Assembly (NCBI RefSeq): GCF_964340395.1
Contig: NC_135554.1
Coordinates: forward strand, 2,723,001 to 2,787,000
Origin: Glandiceps talaboti
Taxonomy: Eukaryota; Hemichordata; Enteropneusta; Spengelidae
DNA length: 64,000 nucleotides
Direction of reading: 5' to 3'
Position 1 is the stretch's first letter. Each line of letters starts with the position of its first letter. A program made the translations under genes and the position numbers. Under the pieces are notes generated by a model. The model was given only the letters and a program-made list of their open reading frames with translations, had not been told where the DNA came from and did not search any database. Below are positions 1 to 12,413 of the stretch, one piece after another.

Positions 1-1207
1 ATAAGTAAGGCTCAGTACTAAGTAAGTATAAGTAAGGCTGTACTAAGTAAGTATAAGAAAGGCTGTACTAAGTAAGTATAAGTAAGGCTGTACTAAGTAA
101 GTATAAGTAAGGCTGTACTAAGTAAGTATAAGTAAGGCTGTACTAAGTAAGTATAAGTAAGGCTGTACTAAGTAAGTATAAGTAAGGCTGTACTAAGTAA
201 GTATAAGTAAGGCTGTACTAAGTAAGTATAAGTAAGGCTGTACTAAGTAAGTATAAGTAAGGCTGTACTAAGTAAGTATAAGTAAGACTATAGTGTACTA
301 AGTAAGTACAAGTAAGGCTGTACTAAGTAAGTATAAGTAAGGCTGTACTAAGTAAGTATAAGTAAGGCTGTACTAAGTAAGTATAAGTAAGACTATAGTG
401 TACTAAGTAAGTATAAGTAAGGCTGTACTAAGTAAGTATAAGTAAGGCTGTACTAAGTAAGTATAAGTAAGACTATAGTGTACTAAGTAAGTATAAGTAA
501 GGCTGTACTAAGTAAGTATAAGTAAGACTATAGTGTACTAAGTAAGTATAAGTAAGGCTGTACTAAGTAAGTATAAGTAAGGCTGTACTAAGTAAGTATA
601 AGTAAGACTATAGTGTACTAAGTAAGTATAAGTAAGGCTGTACTAAGTAAGTATAAGTAAGGCTGTACTAAGTAAGTATAAGTAAGGCTGTACTAAGTAA
701 GTATAAGTAAGACTATAGTGTACTAAGTAAGTATAAGTAAGGCTGTACTAAGTAAGTATAAGTAAGGCTGTACTAAGTAAGTATAAGTAAGGCTGTACTA
801 AGTAAGTATAAGGCTGTACTAAGTATAAGTAAGGCTGTACTAAGTAAGTATAAGTAAGGCTATACTAAGTAAGTATAAGTAAGGCTGTACTAAGTAAGTA
901 TAAGGCTGTACTAAGTATAAGTAAGGCTGTACTAAGTAAGTATAAGTAAGGCTCAGTACTAAGTAAGTATAAGTAAGGCTGTACTAAGTAAGTATAAGAA
1001 AGGCTGTACTAAGTAAGTATAAGTAAGGCTGTACTAAGTAAGTATAAGTAAGGCTGTACTAAGTAAGTATAAGTAAGGCTGTACTAAGTAAGTATAAGTA
1101 AGGCTGTACTAAGTAAGTATAAGTAAGGCTGTACTAAGTAAGTATAAGTAAGGCTGTACTAAGTAAGTATAAGTAAGGCTGTACTAAGTAAGTATAAGTA
1201 AGGCTGT
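1..1207. repeat. 25-bp minisatellite array (runs off the left edge)
   Basis: Near-perfect tandem array with the unit AAGTAAGGCTGTACTAAG + TAAGTAT (25 bp). A longer variant unit carries GACTATAGTG in place of GGCTG. The opening block (about 1-70, with the rare variants GGCTCAGTAC and AAGAAAGG) recurs in the same order at about 943-1010, so the array also has a higher-order period near 940 bp. Every unit holds AAGTAAGT on the plus strand, which resembles a splice donor; no exon is attached to it here. The array ends abruptly against a LINE remnant. Confidence 0.97.
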
Positions 1208-1925
1208 GGTGTCATCAGCGTACTGAGTTAATAATTTAGTTTTGCTCTTTTCAATGGAAATTCCTTTAATCTTACTATTTTGTCTGACAGCTGTGGCCAT
1301 CAATTCAACTGTAATTACAAAAAGATACAGCGATAAAGGGTCACCCAGACATGAATCTCTAGTAAAGGGGAAATATCCAGATGTTACTCCACTATTCATA
1401 ATGCAACTTTTAAATGCCCTTATAAAAAGTAGAGATCCACCTTATAAAGGAAATCACCAAAAATGAATTTCTTCAGGGCAAGCTCAAGAAAGGACCATTC
1501 AAATGAATCAAAGGCCCTTTTAAAATCAACACATAGTAAAACACCTGGAATATGATGATCTTTAATATCGGTATACTGTAAAGATATTTAAAACTGTATC
1601 ACTTATATGCTGACCTTTGACCTTTTGACATATCCTGTTTGATTTGATTTTCATTATCAATATACTCTGGGGAGTACATTTTAGGTGAACCCATTTTATA
1701 ATCTACATTCAGCAAAGAGATTGGATACCAGTTGTCTAGCTCCAATCTATATTTTGCCTTCTCAATAAGTGTGATTACTGTTTGCATCTGAGAAGTACTC
1801 AATTCACCCTTTTCATAGCAGTAATTTAGAAAATCTAAAAGATGGGAGCCAATCCATGTATCAAAATGTTTTGTAAAAATCAAGTGTTATGCTGTCATTC
1901 CCTGGGGTTTTATTACTTGGCATGT
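1208..1925 (-). pseudogene. LINE reverse transcriptase remnant
   Basis: Decayed reverse-transcriptase fragment of a non-LTR retrotransposon, read from 1925 down to 1208 in more than one frame. Recognisable pieces, in protein order: KTPGNDSITLDFYKTF, IGSHLLDFLNYCYEKGE, NWYPISLLNVDYKM (the usual NWRPISLLNVDYK block), VDFKRAFDSFEWSFL (the catalytic-Asp FD region), GDPLSLYLFVITVELMA (normally QGDPLSPYLF) and QYADDTTALL (the YADD catalytic box). Frameshifts and stops separate the blocks, so it is dead. Both endonuclease and C-terminus are missing. It is on the same strand as the host gene but is not part of it. The GELS.SQ style suggests a LINE of the Tx1/L1-like type, at low certainty. Confidence 0.8.
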
Positions 1926-2480
1926 GACTATTGTGCTTATACTACTTTACTCAAAGACAATATTATTTAAGCTTAACTTTTTTTTTTTGCTGGGGCAAAA
2001 ACACAGATAAAATAGTTACAAGGCTTTTTTGTCTCACATCCTTCTTGAATAGGATACATTTTAGTAGACTGATTTGTAAATTTCTTCTACATTACAAATA
2101 TGAAGGAAAAGTTCACTTGTCTATTCTTCACATCTTTACTGATTTTACGAACTAGAGATTCAGTATTAAATTTTTGAAAAAATATGAACTGTGAAATTAG
2201 TTACTTGTAATTTCATATTCATGCATCTGTATAGTATCTGTCATTTGTACCAGGTTTAGTTGACATTGACTGATGCATGTTAAAATTAATGTACGCTTTG
2301 AGACTGTCAGTATAATTTGGCTATTTGATTTGATTTTGAAGACCAAGGTCTAAGAAAGCTTACCATTACCATTAGTGTACACACTTGAATGGGATACATT
2401 TGTATCAAATACACTTTGAATTAGTAGGCAAAATGGGAATTTTCACAACAAATGTATACCGGACATTATCACAGATGTCA
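1926..2480. other. Unassigned AT-rich intronic/intergenic DNA
   Basis: No coding signal, RNA gene or tandem repeat that I can recognise. There is a short poly-T tract near 1980. The short open frames here show no family motif. Confidence 0.5.
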
Positions 2481-2487
2481 ACATACC

Positions 2488-2556
2488 TATGGAATGTGGT
2501 GCTAGAGTGTATGGGTAGTATTAATGTGGGCTACAACATACCTATACCCCCATTGC
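2488..2556. repeat. Isolated copy of the 55-bp exon-F repeat unit
   Basis: About 1.3 units of the same sequence that is tandemly repeated at 4190-4621 (CATACCTATGGAATGTGG, GCTAGAGTGTATGGGTAG and so on), with one substitution (ATTAATG for ATTCATG). It carries two copies of the AG|GTATGT donor-like junction on the minus strand. It lies about 1.6 kb from the main array, outside it. Confidence 0.85.
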
Positions 2557-2654
2557 TATCCCCTACTAGCATCTGGCCTGACACAAATGTTCAAATATTA
2601 GCTAAAGATCATCTCACAGAAAGCAGAAACTACCCTAACTAAGGAAGCTTACTG

Positions 2655-4150
2655 TCTGAGTAAAAATTTGGAGTCTAGTGGAATACAATCATGGGCCACA
2701 GGAATGAAGCAAACACTAAAACTTTTGAGTATGGATAAGGTCTGGACAGCTGAACCAAACCACTCCAAATAGTGAAAACCTAATTGCTAGATTTAAAGAA
2801 AAGTTGAAGTTACTTCTCCACAAAAATATAATGGACACAATGAAGGACAAGGACAAGCAACATAAAAACAAACTAAGTACATATAGACAAATTAAAATGG
2901 ATATGAACTTTGAAAACTATTTAGAAGACATTAAAAATCCACAATACATATCAGCAATGACAAAACTTAGAATTAATGCACATATTTTACATATAGAAAC
3001 TGGAAGATACAAACACCACCTTATCAAGCAGGACATGCCCTGTATGAAGACGAGGAGCATTTTTTATTACGCTGTACAGGATATCAAAATGAAAGGAAAG
3101 AACTATATATTCTGGTACAAGCACGGATAATAAAAATCTCATAAAGATTTTTAAAGTAAATGACAACAAGTCATTGAGAATGACATAGTCCCCGCTATGA
3201 TTGGGTTTTAAGGAATTATCACTACTCTGATCATGCAACAACACTTGTGAACCTAAATCAAAAGACTTAGATATGTTGTGTCTGCTTGTTGGACATGGAA
3301 CATGCCTACAACAATAAAGGATTGGTTGGGTATGGGGGATCGTATCACGACGAAAATGGATATGCACATGTATGTCATAGAACACTGTCCTAATACCAAC
3401 TTTGAATGAGATCTGTTCAAGCAAGTCTGAGTTATGGCTTTGGACATAGAAAAATCGCAAACAAAATGGCTGCCAGGTGGCCATATTGGATTGTATCACA
3501 ACAACAATGAATATGCACATGTATGTCATAGAACACTGTAATACCAACTTTGAATGAGATCTGTTCAAGCAAGTCTGAGTTATGGCTTTGGACATGGAAA
3601 ATTCACAAACAAAATGGCTACTAGGTGGCCATATTGGATCGTATCATGAAACAAATTGACGTGCATATGTATGCCATTGTATGTTGCCCCTGTACCAAGT
3701 TTGAAAAAAATCGGTCCAGGCATCTCCAAGAAACGGCTGTGGACGGACGCACGGACGCACGCACGGACGGACGGACGCACGCACAGACAGACGGATCCCA
3801 ATCCATAAGTCCCCGTCCCGGACTTTGTCCGGCGGGGACTAAAAATGCATTAGTTGAAATAAGCAAATTTATTCAACATTGATTCAAAATTCGAGAATAT
3901 CATTTTAACAAAAATATACCAGCTGCCTCGTGATAATACATTCAACAAATACATTTACTACCTTTCAGGCCCTCTGATTACATGTGGCCTCAGAGGCTCA
4001 TCACTATCTGTATAACCAATATGCTGTGTTGAGTTTCACATTGTGAAACTACTTCTTTTGTTTTTGGTTAATACAAGTATTTTTCTTTATACTTTATTGT
4101 ATTGTACTGACATCTGGTAATATAGATAAGGTTGCAATAAATTTTCTTAT
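2655..4150 (+). pseudogene. LINE C-terminal remnant, split by a MITE
   Basis: C-terminal tail of a non-LTR retrotransposon ORF2. Visible pieces: KLSTYRQIKMDMNFENYL, NPQYISAMTKLRINAHIL, HIETGRYK, then after a frameshift EHFLLRCTGYQNERKEL, which corresponds to the usual zinc-knuckle/C-terminal block with a Cys and a His-Phe pair. The reading is interrupted at 3186-3841 by a terminal-inverted-repeat element and resumes with NALVEISKFIQH. The 3' end has AATAAA near 4137 and a TTA/TCA-rich tail that ends next to the 55-bp array. It is 5'-truncated and frameshifted, so inactive. The tail resembles that of the LINE at 18060-18940. Confidence 0.7.
3186..3841. mobile_element. Miniature element with TAGTCCCCGC ends
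   Basis: Starts TAGTCCCCGC and ends GCGGGGACTA, perfect 10-bp inverted ends. The right end is itself a hairpin (AGTCCCCG-TCCCGGAC facing GTCCGGC-GGGGACT). Next to it is a GGACGGACGCAC / CAGACAGACGG microsatellite (3742-3793), and inside are about three diverged tandem monomers of roughly 142 bp (3340-3730) that share TATGTCATAGAACACTG and GAGATCTGTTCAAGC. No transposase. It interrupts the LINE tail at 2655-4150. Related fragments are at 41640-41825 and 56508-56690. The layout is the same as that of the Helitron2-like copies below. Confidence 0.8.
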
Positions 4151-4189
4151 TATCATTTATATTATCATCATTATTATTATTTACCTTAG

Positions 4190-4621
4190 AATGTGGTGCT
4201 AGAGTGTATGGGTAGTATTCATGTGGGCTACAACATACCTATGGAATGTGGTGCTAGAGTGTATGGGTAGTATTCATGTGGGCTACAACATACCTATGGA
4301 ATGTGGTGCTAGAGTGTATGGGTAGTATTCATGTGGGCTACAACAAACCTATGGAATGTGGTGCTAGAGTGTATGGGTAGTATTCATGTGGGCTACAACA
4401 TACCTAATATGGAATGTGGTGCTAGAGTGTATGGGTAGTATTCATGTGGGCTACAACATACCTATGGAATGTGGTGCTAGAGTGTATGGGTAGTATTCAT
4501 GTGGGCTACAACATACCTATGGAATGTGGTGCTAGAGTGTATGGGTAGTATTCATGTGGGCTACAACATACCTATGGAATGTGGTGCTAGAGTGTATGGG
4601 TAGTATTCATGTGGGCTACAA
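4190..4621. repeat. 55-bp minisatellite containing the exon F 5' splice junction
   Basis: About 7.8 tandem units of 55 bp. Read on the minus strand, each unit runs from GTATGTTGTAGCCC to CACCACATTCCATAG, that is, the last ~50 bp of exon F preceded by its donor. The copy nearest the exon (4572-4621) is coding. Each further copy repeats an AG|GTATGT donor (one is GTTTGT, one follows TTAG). The outermost copy ends in AAG|GTAAAT, also a good donor and possibly the ancestral one. Reading past the first donor meets a stop within three codons. Confidence 0.95.
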
Positions 4622-4803
4622 CCAGCAGAATTGCAAACTTGTACAACGATGTTGTAGTTCCTCCATCTTGATAAATTATCCAATTCAATAGATGTTGCCA
4701 TGGCATCCGTAAATATGGTTTCTTTAGTATCATTTAGTCCATCAATCCAGTAATCTACTTTGTGATGTGTTAAGTTACCATACCAATAGTCTTCATTGAT
4801 TGG
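4572..4803 (-). CDS. Exon F: second half of FN3 domain 3
   Basis: Splice acceptor ATTTACAG ends at 4804. The exon starts in phase 0 with PINEDYWYGNL and ends in phase 1 at AG|GTATGT (232 bp = 77 codons + 1). Visible peptide pieces: HHKVDYWIDGLND, SIELDNLSRWRNYNIVV, QVCNSAGCSPHEYYPY, TLAPHSI. The L.nLsrW..Y.i.Vqv.NsaG run is the typical F-strand/G-strand end of a fibronectin-III domain; two cysteines flank the NSAG turn. It continues exon E without a frame break. The last ~50 bp are one unit of the 55-bp minisatellite just downstream. An earlier GT (after GCTG, 4622) is possible but a poor donor. The next exon downstream is not visible. Confidence 0.8.
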
Positions 4804-6328
4804 CTGTAAATGATTGCAATGTAACAAATAATGGCTAAGAGGAACAAAACCAAGGCTGATTTTATCCTAGCTGTATTTCACAAATGGAATTCTACACTAG
4901 TATGCATTTGCAAGCAAAAGCGTGGTAGTTCCAGGGCACAGTTGGGGACATCATATTCTATATCAAAATGGTTTGCTCAGTAAGTAAGATATAGAAGGTA
5001 GGAACAAGCATCTAAGTTAGCATCTAAGAAAAATAAGGAAAAGTCATCGAGGACTCTGATACCTCCGTCAGAGAGAAACATGCTACAGCCTACATGCAAC
5101 ACCATGTACCATCAACAAGCTCTAGAACTTGAAGCAAAAGAGAAACTCTAACACCCAGTATGTGTTACATCAAACTCAGTTTAATACACATAGTAAAAGC
5201 ATGATTTTGATTCGACAGTTTTGTACAAATAAACATGTCTTCTATCAAATTAGTTAGTTTTTGGTAGTCGTGTCTTTGCTGACATGACGTACGTGCCACT
5301 GTCCACATATATGTATCTCGGCCTCTGTAAATTGCTGTTGACATTCATTTCACTCAGAATAACCATAGACCCTCCACCCACGGAGGTGGAGGGTCTATGG
5401 AATAACACGATAAAAACGTCTTGAATTGTTCATGAGAGTTTAAATAATATTGATGTTGACAGACGTCATTGACAAACAAATTTGTCACTAGACAAAAACT
5501 AGACTTGATTGGTATATCACTACCACGTAGTAGTAGTCAAGTACACTCGACTTCGGAGCAAGTCGCTGTACACGAAGGCCGGCCCTATCGGGGGAGGAGT
5601 ACATGTGGAATTCATGTCGTGTGATTGTTGGCGAGTCTATGCCAATTGTTTTTGGTAAATACAGATGGATTTCGTAAATAGGACAAGTTTAATATTCATC
5701 ATCAAAGAGCTTTAGCCGTTCATACTTTTCAAGGGGTGTGGATAGAAAATCATTGAAAGATCTTGAACACAAGAAATCGCGTACTTGTACAGTGAAAGGT
5801 CATCGGAAGTACCGTACATGTAGTTTTGACTTGCACTTGTGAATTTAGTTTGCAGTCAATTTACCTAATACTGTCAAACACTGAGTAATGTGTCCCACAT
5901 GATGAAATATTTTGCCATCCATTAAAAACAATTTTCGCGTTTTCAAATTTGTGTTACGATCAAAGCAACCAAAATATGAATCATTGAAATTTGAATGCGT
6001 AAACACGTAACCTTTGGACTCAGCATTTAAACACGACTCCTCAACTCCACAACTTTTAGTACAGTACCACCTTCAACACGATATTGTCAGCTATCAAACG
6101 TTTTTAGCTTACGCAAATAGCAATGGAGATAGGGGGTCCCCAAGGGCTAGTGTTTGCCGCAATGCATGCTGGGAAACATGGAGACCCCCCACAGAGTTGT
6201 AAACCGGAAGTGGATAGAACGTAAGAACCCACAGTAATTCATAAGTTCCAGGTCGCCCTTGAACTAATTATGTGATTGCTTTGAAATAAGAGTTATAATG
6301 ATGGGCAAATTGGGCTAGAAGATATCTT
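4804..6328. other. Intron sequence between exons E and F
   Basis: No coding exon recognised. It contains the 36-bp hairpin insertion at 5364-5399. A somewhat GC-richer patch with CCCCAAGGG and GACCCCCCAC lies around 6120-6195. No TIR pair or array identified in the rest. Confidence 0.5.
5364..5399. mobile_element. 36-bp hairpin insertion with 7-bp target duplication
   Basis: Perfect inverted repeat CATAGACCCTCCACC / GGTGGAGGGTCTATG (15-bp arms, 6-nt loop CACGGA), flanked directly on both sides by GAATAAC (5357-5363 and 5400-5406). The 7-bp direct repeat outside a CA...TG hairpin is what a target-site duplication looks like. A sister copy is at 18807-18844 and a 14-bp remnant at 30093-30106. 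Probably an extreme internal-deletion derivative of a DNA transposon; the superfamily is unknown to me (P-type elements also begin with CA and make 7-8 bp duplications, a guess only). Confidence 0.8.
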
Positions 6329-6446
6329 CTGTACACTGGGGGGAAATACACAAAGTGACTCCTTATCTCTTTAACCAATAACCTCAGAAGAGATTAAAAG
6401 TTCCTAACTTTGTTTGTTTCCCAGAATGCCTCACCCCAGTGTACAG
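6329..6446. mobile_element. Short TIR element (118 bp)
   Basis: Thirteen-base inverted ends CTGTACACTGGGG and CCCCAGTGTACAG bracket about 92 bp of AT-rich sequence. No clear target duplication. Consistent with a MITE, but the short length makes chance or a solo stem possible. Confidence 0.5.
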
Positions 6447-6483
6447 CAAGCCTCTTTCAGTAAACTGCAAGGCATTATATATA

Positions 6484-7155
6484 AGTATTATATGGTAAAA
6501 GTTGTATTCAATTACTTACCAACCAAGTCACTGTAACTTGCCATAAATTAACAGAACAAGTAATATATGGTAAAAGTTGTATTCAATTACTTACCAACCA
6601 AGTTACTGTAACTTGCCATAGATTAACAGAACAAGTAATATATGGTAAAAGTTGTATTCAATTACTTACCAACCAAGTTACTGTAACTTGCCATAAATTA
6701 ACAGAACAAGTAATATATGGTAAAAGTTGTATTCAATTACTTACCAACCAAGTTACTGTAACTTGCCATAGATTAACAGAACAAGTAATATATGGTAAAA
6801 GTTGTATTCAATTACTTACCAACCAAGTTACTGTAACTTGCCATAAATTAACAGAACAAGTAATATATGGTAAAAGTTGTATTCAATTACTTACCAACCA
6901 AGTTACTGTAACTTGCCATAGATTAACAGAACAAGTAATATATGGTAAAAGTTGTATTCAATTACTTACCAACCAAGTTACTGTAACTTGCCATAAATTA
7001 ACAGAACAAGTAATATATGGTAAAAGTTGTATTCAATTACTTACCAACCAAGTTACTTTAACTTGCCATAGATTAACAGAACAAGTAATATATGGTAAAA
7101 GTTGTATTCAATTACTTACCAACCAAGTTACTGTAACTTGCCGTAGATTAACAGA
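6484..7155. repeat. 75-bp minisatellite containing the exon E 5' splice junction
   Basis: About nine units of 75 bp. On the minus strand each unit holds TCTGTTAATCTA-GGCAAG, GTTACAGTAACTTGGTTG and the donor G|GTAAGTAATTG. The copy nearest the exon (to 7155) is the real 3' half of exon E. Eight more copies follow, each with the same intact donor. Units alternate CCATAAATTA and CCATAGATTA strictly, giving a 150-bp higher-order period. Reading through the first donor reaches TGA after three codons. Confidence 0.95.
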
Positions 7156-7211
7156 ACATGTACAGTTAGTGACGTAATCAACAGAAGTGACTGTCACACC
7201 TTCCCCAGGAA
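7120..7211 (-). CDS. Exon E: first half of FN3 domain 3
   Basis: Acceptor TTTTGTTAG ends at 7212. Exon of 92 bp, phase 1 in and phase 0 out (2 + 30 codons), ending TTG|GTAAGTAA, a strong donor. Peptide pieces: VPGEGVTVTSVDYVTN, CTCSVNLRQVTVTWL. It has the V-P-G start at a phase-1 junction and the A-to-C strand pattern ending in W of a fibronectin-III first half, with a CTC motif. Phase 0 matches exon F exactly. Short, but the splice sites, phase and domain logic agree. Inside the 75-bp array this copy alone has CGG (Arg) where the downstream copies have TGG. Confidence 0.75.
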
Positions 7212-7499
7212 CTAACAAAATAACACATGGATAAAAACAATCATTAGGTCTTTATATTATGAGTATTTTCCAGGTCATGAATGAAAAAAATGTATATAGT
7301 GAAATACTTATTAGTGTACATGACATTGTGTATGCTTATTGATAAAACGAGGGAAACTATGACATTTTTGAATGATTTGAGTAATATTTCAAGTACAGCA
7401 GAAATAGTCATAAACAAAACATTATCATAACATGGAGACACCAGAAATAAAACCTGTAGGATTTACAATATGGAATATAGCTTGCAAATACTATAAAAA

Positions 7500-9699
<2,200 letters not shown>

Positions 9700-9720
<21 letters not shown>

Positions 9721-11592
9721 TATTTTATAGTTACATATCTGGTAGATATAACTATAGAACAATTTTATAGTTACATATCTGGTAGATATAACTATAGAAC
9801 TATTTTATAGTTACATATCTGGTAGATATAACTATAGAACTATTTCATAGTTACATATCTGGTAGATAAAACTATAGAACTATTTTATAGTTACATATCT
9901 GGTAGATATAACTATAGAACTATTTCATAGTTACATATCTGGTAGATATAACTATAGAACAATTTTATAGTTACATATCTGGTAGATATAACTATAGAAC
10001 TATTTTATAGTTACATATCTGGTAGATATAACTATAGAACTATTTCATAGTTACATATCTGGTAGATATAACTATAGAACTATTTTATAGTTAAATATCT
10101 GGTAGATATAACTATAGAACTATTTTATAGTTACATATCTGGTAGATATAACTATAGAACTATTTCATAGTTACATATCTGGTAGATATAACTATAGAAC
10201 TATTTAATAGTTACATATCTGGTAAATAAAACTATAGAACTATTTTATAGTTACATATCTGGTAGATATAACTATAGAACTATTTCATAGTTATATATCT
10301 GGTAGATATAACTATAGAACAATTTTATAGTTACATATCTGGTAGATATAACTATAGAACTATTTTATAGTTACATATCTGGTAGATATAACTATAGAAC
10401 TATTTCATAGTTACATATCTGGTAGATATAACTATAGAACTATTTTATAGTTACATATCTGGTAGATATAACTATAGAACTATTTCATAGTTACATAGCT
10501 GGTACATATAACTATAGAACTATTTTATAGTTACATATCTGGTAGATATAACTATAGAACTATTTTATAGTTACATATCTGGTAGATATAACTATAGAAC
10601 TATTTTATAGTTACATATCTGGTAGATATAACTATAGAACTATTTCATAGTTACATATCTGGTAGATATAACTATAGAACTATTCTATAGTTACATATCT
10701 GGTAGATATAACTATAGAACTATTTCATAGTTACATATCTGGTAGATATAACTATAGAACTATTTCATAGTTACATATCTGGTAGATATAACTATAGAAC
10801 TATTTCATAGTTACATATCTGGTAGATATAACTATAGAACTATTTTATAGTTACATATCTGGTAAATAAAACTATAGAACTATTTTATAGTTACATATCT
10901 GGTAGATATAACTATAGAACTATTTCATAGTTACATATCTGGTAGATATAACTATAGAACTATTTCATAGTTACATATCTGGTAGATATAACTATAGAAC
11001 TATTTCATAGTTACATATCTGGTAGATATAACTATAGAACTATTTCATAGTTACATATCTGGTAGATATAACTATAGAACTATTTCATAGTTACATATCT
11101 GGTAGATATAACTATAGAACTATTTTATAGTTACATATCTGGTAGATATAACTATAGAACTATTTCATAGTTAAATATCTGGTAGATATAACTATAGAAC
11201 TATTTCATAGTTACATATCTGGTAGATATAACTATAGAACTATTTTATAGTTACATATCTGGTAGATATAACTATAGAACTATTTCATAGTTACATATCT
11301 GGTAGATATAACTATAGAACTATTTCATAGTTACATATCTGGTAGATATAACTATAGAACTATTTTATAGTTACATATCTGGTAGATATAACTATAGAAC
11401 TATTTTATAGTTAAATATCTGGTAGATATAACTATAGAACTATTTTATAGTTACATATCTGGTAGATATAACTATAGAACTATTTCATAGTTAAATATCT
11501 GGTAGATATAACTATAGAACTATTTTATAGTTACATATCTGGTAGATATAACTATAGAACTATTTTATAGTTACATATCTGGTAGATATAAC
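9700..11592. repeat. 40-bp minisatellite, about 47 copies
   Basis: Unit GGTAGATATAACTATAGAAC + TATTTTATAGTTACATATCT (40 bp), very homogeneous. The main variants are TTTCATAG for TTTTATAG and GTTAAATAT for GTTACATAT. The unit itself contains the inverted pair AACTATAGAACTATTTTATAGTT. The array ends about 62 bp past the donor of exon D, inside the intron. Confidence 0.97.
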
Positions 11593-11654
11593 TCAGTTTC
11601 TGTAAAGCTATATTTGATATCTTATTAGTTTGACTTTAAATTGTTAAATATTAC

Positions 11655-11808
11655 CTTCCTCCTTAGTTTCTACTGTTAGTTTAACTGGTATTCCATAGGT
11701 GTTTGTATTAATTCGACCTTGTATTATGATTTTGTAAACAGTCCATGGTTTAATGCCATTTATTTCACTCAGGACTACTGATCGTTTGGTGTCAAGGTCT
11801 TCATGGGT
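11655..11808 (-). CDS. Exon D: second half of FN3 domain 2
   Basis: Acceptor ATTTTACAG ends at 11809. Exon of 154 bp, phase 0 in and phase 1 out, donor GAAG|GTAATA. Peptide pieces: THEDLDTKRSVVLSEING, IKPWTVYKIIIQGRINT, NTYGIPVKLTVETKEEG. L.eingikPwT.YkI.iqg is the E/F-strand signature of a fibronectin-III domain (leucine, then tyrosine before the C-terminal strands). The phase-0 start joins exon C in frame, giving a domain of about 110 residues. There is no WSXWS box here, unlike class I cytokine-receptor second domains. Confidence 0.8.
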
Positions 11809-11959
11809 CTGTAAAATGATAAAGTCATTGTCATCAGATGATAACATCAAGATTTATATAGCTAGCATACCTAATATATGGGGGTTCACATTGAGATGTT
11901 CAGTTTGAACCAGGTCGATGGCCAGGCCCGAGTGAATGCGAAAATAAATTGTCTTTTTA

Positions 11960-12246
11960 AAACCAAAAATGACTTATTTTGACCCAAATCACATACTTGT
12001 GATGTTATAATTTTGCTTTGAATCATTTCCCAACTAGACACCAGCAAAAGTAATCTCTCCACCAAATAAATAATAAGGCAATCGATCTGGCAGTTTCTGA
12101 GTTTAAGTTGTCCACACACGCACACACACACAGACACACACACAGACACACACACAGACAGACACACACAGACACACAGACACACGCACGTGCACACACA
12201 CACATGCACACACGCACATGCACGCACACACACACGCACATGCACG

Positions 12247-12277
<31 letters not shown>

Positions 12278-12305
12278 GTGCGCACATGCACACGTACACG
12301 CACGC

Positions 12306-12365
<60 letters not shown>

Positions 12366-12413
12366 TTTGCCATGCCTATAGCACTACTGAACCTTATAAG
12401 TTCAGTTGTGCTA
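11960..12413 (-). mobile_element. Helitron2-like element, copy F (partial)
   Basis: Terminal part of the TAGCACAACTG family in minus orientation: CCCAACTAGACACC, GGCAATCGATCTGGCAG, GAGTTTAAGTTGTCC, then a (CA)n/(GACA)n tract (12106-12363), then the terminal hairpin GCACTACTGAAC..GTTCAGTTGTGCTA. The central monomers and the other end are missing. It directly abuts the LINE that starts near 12414. Confidence 0.8.
12106..12363. repeat. (CA)n-type microsatellite
   Basis: Imperfect CACACA tract with CAGACA, GCACGC and CATGCA interruptions. Open frames across it (His-Thr or Cys-Val repeats) are artefacts. It is the internal microsatellite of the Helitron2-like copy F. Confidence 0.97.

Noticed and set aside
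4561-4827. Treating this open frame as a stand-alone small gene
   Set aside because: Its first codons are intronic; a strong acceptor at 4804 and the FN3 second-half pattern show it is an internal exon.
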